DNA of 64,000 bases, taken from contig JACKBS010000010.1 of NCBI GenBank assembly GCA_020634435.1, forward strand, positions 310,001-374,000, read 5' to 3'. Under the pieces are notes generated by a model. The model was not told where the DNA came from. It was given only the letters and a program-made list of their open reading frames with translations, and ran no database searches. Below, piece by piece: positions 27,028 to 34,953 of the stretch; within the stretch, counting starts at the first letter, position 1, and each line of letters opens with the position of its first letter. The position numbers were made by a program, and so were the translations under genes. This DNA comes from Ardenticatenaceae bacterium (GTDB taxonomy: Bacteria > Chloroflexota > Anaerolineae > Promineifilales > Promineifilaceae).

Positions 27028-27138
27028 TGAATTTCCTCCTATCATCAATTCATCAATGACAGCATAAAGCTTCCCCACCTTCAAAAAACATTATCTTATC
27101 TAATAGACAAAATAAATTAAAGTGACACAATAAGCCAC

Positions 27139-27678
27139 ATGGCAAATAAACGTAAACAAATACTTACACCAGAAGCTGATAAGCAACTGGTTGTGGCCTT
27201 CACAACATGTAAAGACGGTGAAATGAGAACCCGCATCCAGGCTGTCAGACTGTATGGCAATGAGGTTCCCGTCAACGAGATCACCAACCTGACTGGATTG
27301 CCACGACGCACCATCCTCCGCTGGTATGGACGATACCGACAACAAGGTCTAGGGGGATTTGTTGACAACCGCCAAGGGGGTAATCATCAATATCTTACCG
27401 ATGAGCAGATACAGGATTTAGCCGCCAAGCTGCACCAGTATCGACCAGTTGACTTGTTCGGTCAGAAAGAGGCCGCCACAGCTGATGGGCTGCATTGGTG
27501 TATCTCTGACTTGCGGCGAGCGATAAATCACTGGTATGGCATCGACTACAAAAGAAACGCTTCTTATCGACAACTGTTCCAGAAATGCGGTTTTAGTTGG
27601 CAGCGAACAGCCAAGGTGTTTCGCTCTCGTTCGGAGATGAAGGTAGCTGAGTTTGAAGAACAGTTAGAAAAAAAGTGA
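27139..27678 (+). CDS. IS630 transposase, N-terminal helix-turn-helix frame
   Basis: A 179-residue DNA-binding part with a helix-turn-helix (VNEITNLTGLPRRTILRWYGRY) and a second winged-helix-like region (SYRQLFQKCGFSWQR). It ends in EEQLEKK, where a run of seven A (27668-27674) precedes the stop. This is a likely -1 slippage site that fuses it to the DDE frame, as known for the family. Confidence 0.85.
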   Translation: MANKRKQILTPEADKQLVVAFTTCKDGEMRTRIQAVRLYGNEVPVNEITNLTGLPRRTILRWYGRYRQQGLGGFVDNRQGGNHQYLTDEQIQDLAAKLHQYRPVDLFGQKEAATADGLHWCISDLRRAINHWYGIDYKRNASYRQLFQKCGFSWQRTAKVFRSRSEMKVAEFEEQLEKK

Positions 27679-28232
27679 TTGATTACGCCCAAACACATCC
27701 AGATGCCATCTATCTGAGTGAAGATGAAGCGAGTATGTATCTACAAGCTACCACCACATCAGTCTGGGCACCCGTCGGGCAAACCCCTGTAGTTAAAGCC
27801 TCCCCGGAGCGAGATAAGGTCAGCTTCTATGGCACACTCAACCTCGTTTCTGGCCAGGAAATTGTTACCCAAGCGGAAACGATGAATTCTGAGGCGACAG
27901 CTATTCATCTGAAACAGATTTTGGCTGCTTATCCGGCTAAACAAATTCTCTTGTTTTGGGATCGGGCCACATGGCATGGTGGTGCCGCGGTTCGACAAGT
28001 GTTAGCGGAAAATCCGCGACTGGAGTTGATGAAATATCCAGCGGGGTCACCGGATTTGAACCCACAGGAGCATGTGTGGAAGGCGGCTCGTACCCATGTC
28101 AGCCATAATCATGACCAGCCCAAATTGGCTGAGTTGGCTGACCGATTTGAACGCTTTCTCAAAACAAACAAGTTCAATTATTCATTTTTGGAAAAGTTCA
28201 GTATTGAAACTATTCGCGCCATGTCTAAATAG
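27675..28232 (+). CDS. IS630 transposase, DDE catalytic frame
   Basis: A 185-residue catalytic part: YLSEDEASMYL (first Asp), LLFWDRATWHGG (second Asp) and the family hallmark SPDLNPQEHVW (catalytic Glu). It overlaps the first frame by 4 bases and probably needs frameshifting for expression, though an internal start is possible. Both parts look intact, so the element may be active. Confidence 0.88.
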   Translation: MIDYAQTHPDAIYLSEDEASMYLQATTTSVWAPVGQTPVVKASPERDKVSFYGTLNLVSGQEIVTQAETMNSEATAIHLKQILAAYPAKQILLFWDRATWHGGAAVRQVLAENPRLELMKYPAGSPDLNPQEHVWKAARTHVSHNHDQPKLAELADRFERFLKTNKFNYSFLEKFSIETIRAMSK

Positions 28233-28261
28233 TTTCTCTATAAGTTTACTAACCCACTAAA

Positions 28262-28483
28262 TCAGCACGCCAATAGGGCACGGTTGCGGCTGAAAGCTTC
28301 TTTAATGTCAGGATGCGCCCATTCGACATAGGGATTAGGCACCCATTGTCCAGGATCGTTAACTACAAAATCGTTCCTGTAGGCGTTTAGTGTTGAAATT
28401 GCTTCTCCTTGATCCGTTGCGGCAACTGTACCGATCAGTGTAGCATCCTCACCCGTTCCATAAAATACTTCATATCGGTTCAT
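28262..28483 (-). CDS. Small hypothetical protein
   Basis: A 73-residue acidic protein (MNRYEVFYGTGEDATLIGTV...) with no family I recognise. It has a good ribosome binding site (GGAGA 7 bases before ATG), supporting translation. It lies between the IS630 element and the second attC-like hairpin, the usual place for a small cassette gene, but its orientation relative to the hairpin is not decisive. Confidence 0.55.
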   Translation of the reverse strand: MNRYEVFYGTGEDATLIGTVAATDQGEAISTLNAYRNDFVVNDPGQWVPNPYVEWAHPDIKEAFSRNRALLAC

Positions 28484-28513
28484 TGATATTCTCCTTTTAA
28501 TTAAGATTGATTG

Positions 28514-28587
28514 TCCGCCGTTCAGTTGCTTAAGCTGCGCGCTCGTTTCCTTTGGCGCGTTAGCTTTAAGCCTTTGTTAGGGTGGCG
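28514..28587 (+). other. Candidate attC-like hairpin with core GTTAGGG
   Basis: GCTTAAGCTGCGCGC (28528-28542) pairs with GCGCGTTAGCTTTAAGC (28555-28571), leaving two extra unpaired bases, followed by core-like GTTAGGG (28576-28582). The expected 5' inverse core is degenerate. A reverse core GCCCTAAC occurs at 28659-28666, forming a further inverted pair with 28576-28583. It is weaker than the site at 20948. Confidence 0.35.
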
Positions 28588-28686
28588 TTTTAGATTGTGA
28601 GGCTACTTTGATTTACGATGAAGATTGCTTTGTGGCACGATGCAACTTTGCATAAGCCGCCCTAACTACTTATTAACCTGCACCAA

Positions 28687-28778
28687 TGCTGGATAATCCC
28701 CCAATGAAGGTGAAAAAACTGCATAAACTGCTGGATAAGATGAAAATCAGGGTTTTATCAGGCATAGGTGCTGGATAA
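28687..28778 (+). repeat. Three copies of TGCTGGATAA
   Basis: TGCTGGATAA occurs at 28687-28696, 28729-28738 and 28769-28778, with periods of 42 and 40 bases. Purpose unknown. The region 28484-28970 otherwise holds only the attC-like hairpin and the gene fragment. Confidence 0.7.
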
Positions 28779-28804
28779 ATCACTTATTGTGACAATATAC
28801 ACGA

Positions 28805-28975
28805 TGTCGGACAGTATACAAAAAGTATTTAAAATCTCAAAAGGGCGTATGCCTAATTTGCAGGCCAACTTGCCCTACAGAAATTGGTACGTGAACCAGC
28901 CGCAGGTGTGGCGGCAGAATGTGGGGAATTTGAAGGGGGTGTTGGTGGGGGGAACGGCCGTTTCCCCCTCCTAAA
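28805..28975 (+). pseudogene. HprK-like 3' gene fragment in dispersed unit, copy A
   Basis: 28893-28961 is roughly 85% identical by eye to 20824-20892, the 3' end of the HprK-like gene, in the same orientation. In frame it reads YVNQPQVWRQNVGNLKGVL against YVDQPQVWRQNVANLQGVL. It is preceded by GACAGTATACAAAAAGT (28810-28826). It has no start or P-loop and is a remnant. Confidence 0.75.
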
Positions 28976-29465
28976 CACACTTCTCCCACTCACTAACAGG
29001 ATCAAACAACGCCATCTCCTCCTCGGTAGGCACTTGAATGATCTCAGCCCAGCGCAAAACGTCTTCCCATTTGATCGGCGGATCTTCCATGCCTCGGCGC
29101 TGGATGCGCTCGAAAAGCACCTCGGGCGGCGCAGAGAGATAGTGCAGTTCAACGGCAGCACCAAGTTCGCGGGCACCTTCCCGCAGCGCGTCGCGCTCTG
29201 ATTTTCCCCAGGTGCCCCATTCGATAATGACCACCAGCCCAAGTTTGAGCAGCCGTTGGCCTAACTGCCATTGCAGCGCTTCAATTCTGGCACGACTTTC
29301 CTCATCATACAGATTGATAGCCAGGGCATCCATCCAATCGTCAGGGCAAAGCCGAACCCCGCCTAAACGCGCTTCAAGACACGTGGCCAAGGTTGTTTTG
29401 CCTGAACCTGGCAACCCACAAATGATGATTAATCTGCCGCAGTTGCTTGTTGTTTCTATTTGCAT
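28971..29465 (-). CDS. P-loop kinase (AAA_33-like)
   Basis: A 164-residue small-molecule or nucleoside-kinase-like ATPase with Walker A GLPGSGKTT, a DDW motif (CPDDWMDAL), VIIEWGTW as Walker B region, and a lid ERIQRRG. The family includes zeta-toxin-like and chloramphenicol-phosphotransferase-like kinases; the substrate is unknown. It is the last gene of a minus-strand set with the GNAT and hydrolase genes, and repeat unit A begins right after its stop. Confidence 0.8.
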   Translation of the reverse strand: MQIETTSNCGRLIIICGLPGSGKTTLATCLEARLGGVRLCPDDWMDALAINLYDEESRARIEALQWQLGQRLLKLGLVVIIEWGTWGKSERDALREGARELGAAVELHYLSAPPEVLFERIQRRGMEDPPIKWEDVLRWAEIIQVPTEEEMALFDPVSEWEKCV

Positions 29466-29516
29466 GATAAATTTTTACGGCCGTTCCACTAAATTGGGCT
29501 TTGTTTAGCAATGCAG

Positions 29517-30353
29517 CTAGATATGCATTTCTCCCGAAGCGAATAACCTGAACTTTACAACCGGTTCAAAACCAAGTGATTGGTAAAGTTTCTCAGCCAT
29601 TGGCGTGGAATGTAACACTGCCAGATGCTTGCCCAGTTTTTGCGCTTTCTCCAGGGCGGTAAACGTGAGATTGCGCGCCAGCCCAAGTCGGCGCGCTTCT
29701 GGTCGCGTGACCACGGCATAGATTCCGGCGGATTTGTCTGCAACGCACATGCCTGTTTTGGCCACCGGCTTGCCATCCCGCCACGCTTGCCAGGCATGCA
29801 TTTTTGAGCCAGATTGCCCAAACCGAAAATCTTTCAGGATGATTTCCAGCTGCTTCCGATACGTTTCCGGCACGTCCCAACGCCAGGCCGCAAACTCAAA
29901 GAGCTGACTGGCGTCATCTGGCTGATTGGCGTCATCTGGTTGAATGACTTCGCGAATCTCTATGTTTTCTGGCAGCGGAGGGAGTTCAGGCAAGTCGGTT
30001 AACTCCCTGGTCATCCCGGTTACGATTTCAACTTCGCGCAAACCGCGTGCTTCTAACCGATTTGGCAAATCCTGTGGCGATGCTGACGGATGAACGATCC
30101 ACATAAATGGTACCTGTCGATCGTTGAACTGCTTGACTAACTTGTCTATTTTCTGGTCAATATGCTCAGTTGCCTGGAATTTCATAACCACGTGGTAGGG
30201 CAGAATAGGAATCGGCGTCTCAAACCACATGACATCCCCTTCATCGTGTAGGGCACAGCCTTGCGCACGGCCGAAATGTGACCACATCTCCCATAAATTC
30301 AGTTCAAGCTCATGAATTAAGTGCGCCTTGTCACGAATATTATTTTTTGTCAT
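29517..30353 (-). CDS. GNAT-family N-acetyltransferase
   Basis: A protein of about 278 residues with a C-terminal GNAT fold: AGIYAVVTRPEARRLGLARNLTFTALEKA (acetyl-CoA loop) and VLHSTPMAEKLYQSLGFEPVVKF. The N-terminal half may be a degenerate second GNAT domain. A short tandem duplication gives QPDDANQPDDAS in the linker. Start 30353 (MTKNNIRD) overlaps the hydrolase gene end by 14 bases, indicating coupling; ATG 30380 is an alternative. Confidence 0.85.
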   Translation of the reverse strand: MTKNNIRDKAHLIHELELNLWEMWSHFGRAQGCALHDEGDVMWFETPIPILPYHVVMKFQATEHIDQKIDKLVKQFNDRQVPFMWIVHPSASPQDLPNRLEARGLREVEIVTGMTRELTDLPELPPLPENIEIREVIQPDDANQPDDASQLFEFAAWRWDVPETYRKQLEIILKDFRFGQSGSKMHAWQAWRDGKPVAKTGMCVADKSAGIYAVVTRPEARRLGLARNLTFTALEKAQKLGKHLAVLHSTPMAEKLYQSLGFEPVVKFRLFASGEMHI

Positions 30354-31524
30354 ATTTTTCGCCTGATTTATCTCTGGCATTCAAATCATCCATCCACATC
30401 ATAATTGTGCGGAATGCCAGCTCGTAATTCCCGGCTTGGCAATGGTTCGATGCGTTTTCAAATTGAGTGAAAAGCCGGGCCGTTACCGAGCGGACATTTT
30501 TCAATAGCGTTATTTGATCATAAAACTGTTCAGTAGGGACATAGTGATCCTCGCTCCCTGCCAATAGTAAAACATCTTGGGTCACCAGATGAGATACTGT
30601 TTTAGTCTCAAAATCTTGCAGTCTACGAATGAATTCATAAGGAGTACTTGTCCCAGTTACGCGCATTCCTAGTTGAATTCCCCATTCACTGACTGGACTC
30701 TTTCTTTGTACCCTACTTATAAGAGCATTTACAATGGCCTTTTGGCGAGCTCGAATTAGAAGAGTAAGAATGCGCCGTACTATAGGCTTCACTTGCCGAA
30801 GATTCACTGTGTAGAAATCGGTTAAAATGTCAAACGCGACAACGCGGTTTATTCTTTTTTCTTTTGCAGCGGCTCGGATGACCAGGCAACCTCCGAGTGA
30901 CAAACCGATAGCTGTAACATCATTTAGTTCAAAATAGTCCAGAACTGCTTTTACTGGCTGTTCCCAGTCAGGCGTCATGGATACCTTATTCTCAAGAACC
31001 GCCCCTTGGCCCGGTCCTTCGAAGGCAATAATTTTGAAACCTGAACTTTGCAGCAAGAGAAAGGCCGGAAACAGTTCTTCAATATAGCTGTCAAAGCCGC
31101 CAAAGAAGAGGATGGTGTTCTTTGGTGGTTCTTTCGTTTCAAATAGATAGGCAGGCAGGCTGACACTCCGTTCCCCCAATTGATAAGGAATCTGATACTT
31201 TTCAAATTGGTCCTGATCATAAATTTTAGACATAAGCGTTAGAAACTTTTGTCTGGCAATTGCACGATCAGGATCGTCCGCTTTCATGAAGAATTCAGCA
31301 CAGCGATAATAATAAGCACTTCTTTTGAAGTGATTCTTCTGCAAGGAAAGTTCCGCCAAGGCGAGAAACTCTCGTTTCCAATCATTGTAATCCTTGATAA
31401 TAGTGGCAGCGGTGCCCATTTCGGTGAGCATTTCTTGTTCACCAACCCAACTGAACCAGCGATTCAATTGAAAGTTCATACTCACGTCTTTGTGCAACTT
31501 AAAGTATCCAATTGGAAAACTCAT
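30340..31524 (-). CDS. Alpha/beta hydrolase (FrsA/DUF1100-like)
   Basis: A 394-residue protein with an N-terminal helical cap region and a C-terminal alpha/beta-hydrolase fold: ILFFGGFDSYIEE (oxyanion region), the nucleophile elbow GLSLGG with Ser, and LLLAGSEDHYVP with the acid and following His region. It is probably an esterase-like or acyl-cleaving enzyme; the substrate is unknown. A good GGAG ribosome binding site precedes ATG 31524. It is the first gene of a three-gene operon. Confidence 0.85.
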   Translation of the reverse strand: MSFPIGYFKLHKDVSMNFQLNRWFSWVGEQEMLTEMGTAATIIKDYNDWKREFLALAELSLQKNHFKRSAYYYRCAEFFMKADDPDRAIARQKFLTLMSKIYDQDQFEKYQIPYQLGERSVSLPAYLFETKEPPKNTILFFGGFDSYIEELFPAFLLLQSSGFKIIAFEGPGQGAVLENKVSMTPDWEQPVKAVLDYFELNDVTAIGLSLGGCLVIRAAAKEKRINRVVAFDILTDFYTVNLRQVKPIVRRILTLLIRARQKAIVNALISRVQRKSPVSEWGIQLGMRVTGTSTPYEFIRRLQDFETKTVSHLVTQDVLLLAGSEDHYVPTEQFYDQITLLKNVRSVTARLFTQFENASNHCQAGNYELAFRTIMMWMDDLNARDKSGEKYDKK

Positions 31525-31635
31525 CTATTTCTCCTCTATCTTTACTCAAACTGGTGGGGACCAGGCTACACAACTGTATGTTAGGTTTGCGCATCACAGT
31601 GCAAAATAAGCCTGCCAGACTCAATATAAATTCGC

Positions 31636-31770
31636 ACGGGCAGTATACAAAACGTGGTTAAAAATTCAAAAGCAAAGAGGGTATTTAGCTGGCGAATTGG
31701 CTCTTGAGTTTATACGTAGAGCAGCCGCTTGTGTGAGGAATTTGAAGAGGATGTTGGTGTGGAAAACGGA
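31636..31770 (+). repeat. Dispersed unit, copy B
   Basis: Begins GGGCAGTATACAAAACGT (31638-31655) and continues with a degraded version of the HprK-like fragment: GCAGCCGCTTGTGTGAGGAA then TTTGAAGAGGATGTTGGTGT (to about 31760), aligning with copy A. It lies immediately 3' of the P-loop kinase gene on the minus strand. A GTTAGGT core-like sequence occurs at 31580-31586. Confidence 0.6.
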
Positions 31771-31774
31771 TCAT

Positions 31775-32302
31775 TTAACGTTGCGAAACCAGGTTGGTAT
31801 TGGCTAGAATTGTGTCTACAACACTTGAGAGCGGGGCCGTGGCATCAATGATGATGGCGTTTTGGGGAAGACCTTCTTTTGTCTCATGTTGCAGTCGCGC
31901 AAAAAGTTCTCCCTCGCCGGCCGTTCCGCCCCACTCGTCTTTTGGTCGGGCGGCAAGACGCCGGTTCAGCGTGTCCAAATCGATCTCCAGAACAAACAGT
32001 TCGTCAAACAGGCCGATGAAGTTGTCGGAGTTCCGGCAACCGCCGCAAAAGAAGGTGGCAGCGTGAGTTTGATCGGCCACCAAAGCTTTAACGCGCTCAA
32101 CGTTCCATAGCCAACTGCGATTCTCGTCCGTACGGCCGTTTACCGGTTCCCCAGTTTTTAGATCACCCCAATAAGCCAACTCCCTGTCGCCGTGAATGGT
32201 GTGGTAGCCGCGTCGTTGCAGCTCATCGCCGACCGTTGTTTTACCGGCGCAGGAAACACCTTCGATTAAATAGTTTTTGACACCCATGTTTTGTTCCAGC
32301 AT
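31775..32302 (-). CDS. P-loop NTPase, shikimate/gluconate-kinase-like
   Basis: A 175-residue kinase-like protein with Walker A IEGVSCAGKTT and later LDTLNRRLAARPKDEWGG as lid region. ATG 32302 (MLEQNMGVKNYL) overlaps the TGA of the DUF1697 gene as TGATG, so the two are translationally coupled; a longer open frame upstream merely reads antisense to that gene's frame. Small-molecule kinases of this sort can confer resistance or salvage functions; the substrate is unknown. Confidence 0.78.
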   Translation of the reverse strand: MLEQNMGVKNYLIEGVSCAGKTTVGDELQRRGYHTIHGDRELAYWGDLKTGEPVNGRTDENRSWLWNVERVKALVADQTHAATFFCGGCRNSDNFIGLFDELFVLEIDLDTLNRRLAARPKDEWGGTAGEGELFARLQHETKEGLPQNAIIIDATAPLSSVVDTILANTNLVSQR

Positions 32303-32871
32303 CACGCTTCGTGATCTGTGTTTGTTTTGCTCAATATTTCTAGCAATTTTGTGGTTGTATTCCAGTTTCGGATGGTCATGGATTTGTAGAATGGGCTTTC
32401 CATCACTTTGTTGAGACGACTTTTGGTGCGTTGGGCACTGAGACGTTGCGAATAAATGACGCCATTCCCTGCCCAAATCTGATCCACTCCTTCGCGAGGA
32501 TTAAATGCTGGCATCACCTGCGCCGAATCAATATCCATCAGAAAGATGGCATCGCTGTGATACTTCTCAGGTTGCTCACCGAAGCCTTTGGGTTTGTTAT
32601 CAATGATGGCCTGGAATTGTTGGTAGCTCAACACCAAAACTTTGATGAACCCATCATCAAGTGTGAAGTTTTCCGGCAAAATCCCTTCAATCTGAGCTTT
32701 TATTTCGTTGGGGTCTTTGTCTGATTTCAAAATTACGTTGCCACTGGCAATGTAGGTCGAAACATCCGTAAAGCCTTGTTCTTCCAGGCATTTTCGCAAA
32801 TCCGCCATGGGTACTTTATTTTTACCGCCCACATTGATGCCGCGTAAAAGGATTACATAGGTATCCATCAT
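32302..32871 (-). CDS. DUF1697 family protein
   Basis: A 189-residue cytosolic protein matching DUF1697 over its full length: YVILLRGINVGGKNKVPMADLR, TYIASGNVILKS and the terminal YSQRLSAQRTKSRLNKVMESPFYKSMTIRNWNT pattern are diagnostic. No function is established for the family, which is widely transferred among bacteria. It is coupled with the downstream kinase gene. Confidence 0.9.
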   Translation of the reverse strand: MMDTYVILLRGINVGGKNKVPMADLRKCLEEQGFTDVSTYIASGNVILKSDKDPNEIKAQIEGILPENFTLDDGFIKVLVLSYQQFQAIIDNKPKGFGEQPEKYHSDAIFLMDIDSAQVMPAFNPREGVDQIWAGNGVIYSQRLSAQRTKSRLNKVMESPFYKSMTIRNWNTTTKLLEILSKTNTDHEA

Positions 32872-32919
32872 TCCTTCAATGTCCCTTAATATGTTTTCTC
32901 ACCAAATGAACCGCACTGC

Positions 32920-32983
32920 AAACCCCAAGGGTTTAATTGACCTCTGGATAATCGCTCTGTCTGACAAAAACCCTTTGGGGTTT
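32920..32983. repeat. Inverted repeat AAACCCCAAGGGTTT
   Basis: AAACCCCAAGGGTTT (32920-32934) is inverted against AAACCCTTTGGGGTTT (32968-32983) with one extra base. Similar in design to the GACCCTAAGGGTTTG repeat at 39877-39935; both are probably small non-autonomous palindromic elements. It could also terminate transcription. Confidence 0.65.
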
Positions 32984-33025
32984 CCTCCAGGAAGCTGCGT
33001 AACGTGAGTCACTAAATGAAACGCA

Positions 33026-33125
33026 CCGGGGCAGTATATAAAAAGTAGTCGAAATGGCAAACGGCCGTTTGCTTCAAAAAGGGGATGAATTTGCCGTGGG
33101 GTGTAGGGGGAAACGGCCGTTTCCC
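33026..33125 (+). repeat. Dispersed unit, copy C
   Basis: Begins CGGGGCAGTATATAAAAAGT (33027-33046) and ends GGGGGAAACGGCCGTTTCCCCC, matching the 5' and 3' ends of copy A with a shortened, degraded middle. It lies just 3' of the transketolase C-terminal gene. Confidence 0.6.
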
Positions 33126-33135
33126 CCCCAAAATC

Positions 33136-34035
33136 TCAGCTCTCTAGAAAATCGCGGATTCGCTGCCGAATGCCAGTTACGGTGAGGCCAAGCGCTTCGT
33201 CGTGCTGCGTGGCTGGCCCATAGTTGTCAAGCACCTGGCGCGGTACGCCAATGGTTGTGATTCTGGTTGGCGTTGCCTGAAGTGCATGCGTCACATCTTG
33301 TACCAGCGCACCCTCGTAATACGGTTCTACCAAAACCACATTTGGCGAGGCGTTTGCCACGGCCTCCCGCAAGATTTCGGCATCAAAAGGTGCGATTGTG
33401 GTGGCATAAAGCACTGTCACATCCATTGGCTCAACCGCCGCCAACGTTCGCTCCAGCATGGGGCCAACCGCCACAACAACCCCATCGCGCCCCTCCCGTT
33501 CAACATGCAATTGCCCAAAACGAACCGGCCGACTCACTTCATTTTGCTGAAAGCTCGTGCGAATATAGGTTGGCGCGCCATTGTTGTACGTCTGGCGCAG
33601 CAGCGTTTCGAACTCGTAAGACGTGCCCGGCACACACACCTGCATACGCGGCAGCACCTTCAAAATCGGCACATCGCCGGGTCCGTGGTGGGTCATGCCA
33701 TCGGTGCCATAATCGTAAGAAGCGCCAATGCTGATGAAGGTGCCGCCCAGGCCTTGATAACAAAAGTCATCTTTGATCTGCTCAAACGGCCGTTCCACCA
33801 CAAACGGCGTAATGGAATGCATAATTGGGTGAAATCCTTCAAGGGCAAACCCGGACCCCACGCTCACCATCGTCTGCTCCATAATGCCCAAATTGATGAC
33901 CCGGTTGGGATATTTTTTGAAGGCGTCCCTAAAATAATTGGTGCTGATGTCCACCAGGACAACGGCCGTTTGCGAATCGGTTTCAATCAGCTCGCCAACT
34001 ACCTTGCCCATTCTGTCACGCATTGAATCAAACAT
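33136..34035 (-). CDS. Transketolase C-terminal subunit
   Basis: A 299-residue split-transketolase beta part containing the pyrimidine-binding and C-terminal domains: VVLVDISTNYF, RVINLGIMEQTMVSVGSGFALEG (the Glu that activates TPP), DYGTDGMTHHGPGDVPIL and a terminal PFDAEILRE..VVLVEPYYEG. It should pair with the upstream N-terminal subunit to transfer two-carbon units. Its start overlaps that gene by 8 bases. Such split enzymes often serve special sugar pathways rather than the central pentose pathway. Confidence 0.92.
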   Translation of the reverse strand: MFDSMRDRMGKVVGELIETDSQTAVVLVDISTNYFRDAFKKYPNRVINLGIMEQTMVSVGSGFALEGFHPIMHSITPFVVERPFEQIKDDFCYQGLGGTFISIGASYDYGTDGMTHHGPGDVPILKVLPRMQVCVPGTSYEFETLLRQTYNNGAPTYIRTSFQQNEVSRPVRFGQLHVEREGRDGVVVAVGPMLERTLAAVEPMDVTVLYATTIAPFDAEILREAVANASPNVVLVEPYYEGALVQDVTHALQATPTRITTIGVPRQVLDNYGPATQHDEALGLTVTGIRQRIRDFLES

Positions 34036-34702
34036 ACGGTTTTACCTCCGCTACCACCAGGCTAGGCTGATTAATCGCTGGCGACGCCAACGCTTTCTCG
34101 ATGGCTGGCTCATGACGGCCGTCCACCGTTGTCGCGTGCCAGCCAAACGCTTCAAACTTGGCCGCGATGTCACCCAGATTCCTGGTACTTGAATAATTGT
34201 TAATAAGGATGGCGGTTAAATTGACTAGACCCAGGTCGCCAGCCAGCAGCACCGCTTCCCAAACGGAGCCTTCGTTGGTTTCGCCATCGCCAATGAGAAC
34301 ATAAACGCGGCGATCGATTTGTTTGGCTTTGAGTGCCAGGGCGACCCCAATGGCCATCGGGAACCCATGCCCTAACGAGCCAGTTGAGGCTTCTACACCC
34401 GGTACTTTGTTTCGATCGGGGTGCCCGCCCAGGATGCTGTCCCACTGCAAAAATCGTTTGAGTTCGTTGGCCGGGAAGAACCCTTTTTGCGCCAGCTTGG
34501 CGTAAAGGGTCAGCGGCCCATGCCCTTTGCTCATGATAAATCGATCACGGTCTTCGCTTCGCGGTTGGTTCACGTCGTAGCGAAGAATTCGATCATATAA
34601 AACGGACAGGACCGCCATCGTCGAGTAGGCACTCGGATCGTGTTTTTTGTCGCCAGAAGTCAGATTCATCAAATCGGCTAGCGCTTGTTTGTCTGTAACC
34701 AT
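34028..34702 (-). CDS. Transketolase N-terminal subunit
   Basis: A protein of about 224 residues carrying the TPP pyrophosphate domain: FIMSKGHGPLTLYAKLA, VEASTGSLGHGFPMAIG and the metal/TPP motif GDGETNEG...ILINN. ATG 34702 is chosen because GAGGAGAAACCT precedes it; a start 36 bases further up is less likely. It is paired with the downstream C-terminal subunit by overlap. Confidence 0.92.
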   Translation of the reverse strand: MVTDKQALADLMNLTSGDKKHDPSAYSTMAVLSVLYDRILRYDVNQPRSEDRDRFIMSKGHGPLTLYAKLAQKGFFPANELKRFLQWDSILGGHPDRNKVPGVEASTGSLGHGFPMAIGVALALKAKQIDRRVYVLIGDGETNEGSVWEAVLLAGDLGLVNLTAILINNYSSTRNLGDIAAKFEAFGWHATTVDGRHEPAIEKALASPAINQPSLVVAEVKPYV

Positions 34703-34904
34703 AGGTTTCTCCTCTGTTTGTGTTGTTGCCTTATTCAACTACAGTCGGGTGGTTTAAACATGCGCTTTTGGAACAGGGTGTGCCTGTACGATGGGTCAGG
34801 CGGTTACGGCCGTTCCCAACATTAACGAAAGATAATAAACGTCTGTTTTTATTAGAACATTTGTTTTGAATGGTTGTTCCCTAACAGAATATTGCTAGAA
34901 TCAA

Positions 34905-34938
34905 TGATAATTATTGCTAATGCAAAAATTTGCAATAA
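34905..34938 (+). promoter_or_regulatory. Fur/Zur-like operator upstream of the fur-family gene
   Basis: TGATAATTATTGC (34905-34917) resembles the GATAATNATTATC Fur-type box, and TTATTGC (34911-34917) is repeated in inverse as GCAATAA (34932-34938). The site ends 15 bases before the regulator start, suiting autoregulation and possibly control of the metal importer. Confidence 0.5.
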
Positions 34939-34953
34939 GAATCGAGACTCGCT

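Larger units (their letters stand above)
27095..28250 (+). mobile_element. IS630-family insertion sequence
   Basis: Two overlapping frames encode a split IS630-type transposase. Imperfect terminal inverted repeats are visible: CTAATAGACAAAATA (27100-27114) against the complement of TAGTTTCTCTATAAG (28230-28244), 12 of 15 matching. The outer ends and a TA duplication could not be fixed exactly. The right repeat overlaps the transposase stop codon. Confidence 0.75.

Noticed and set aside
31580..31586. GTTAGGT as a third attC core
   Set aside because: No matching inverse core or inner stem could be drawn around it.
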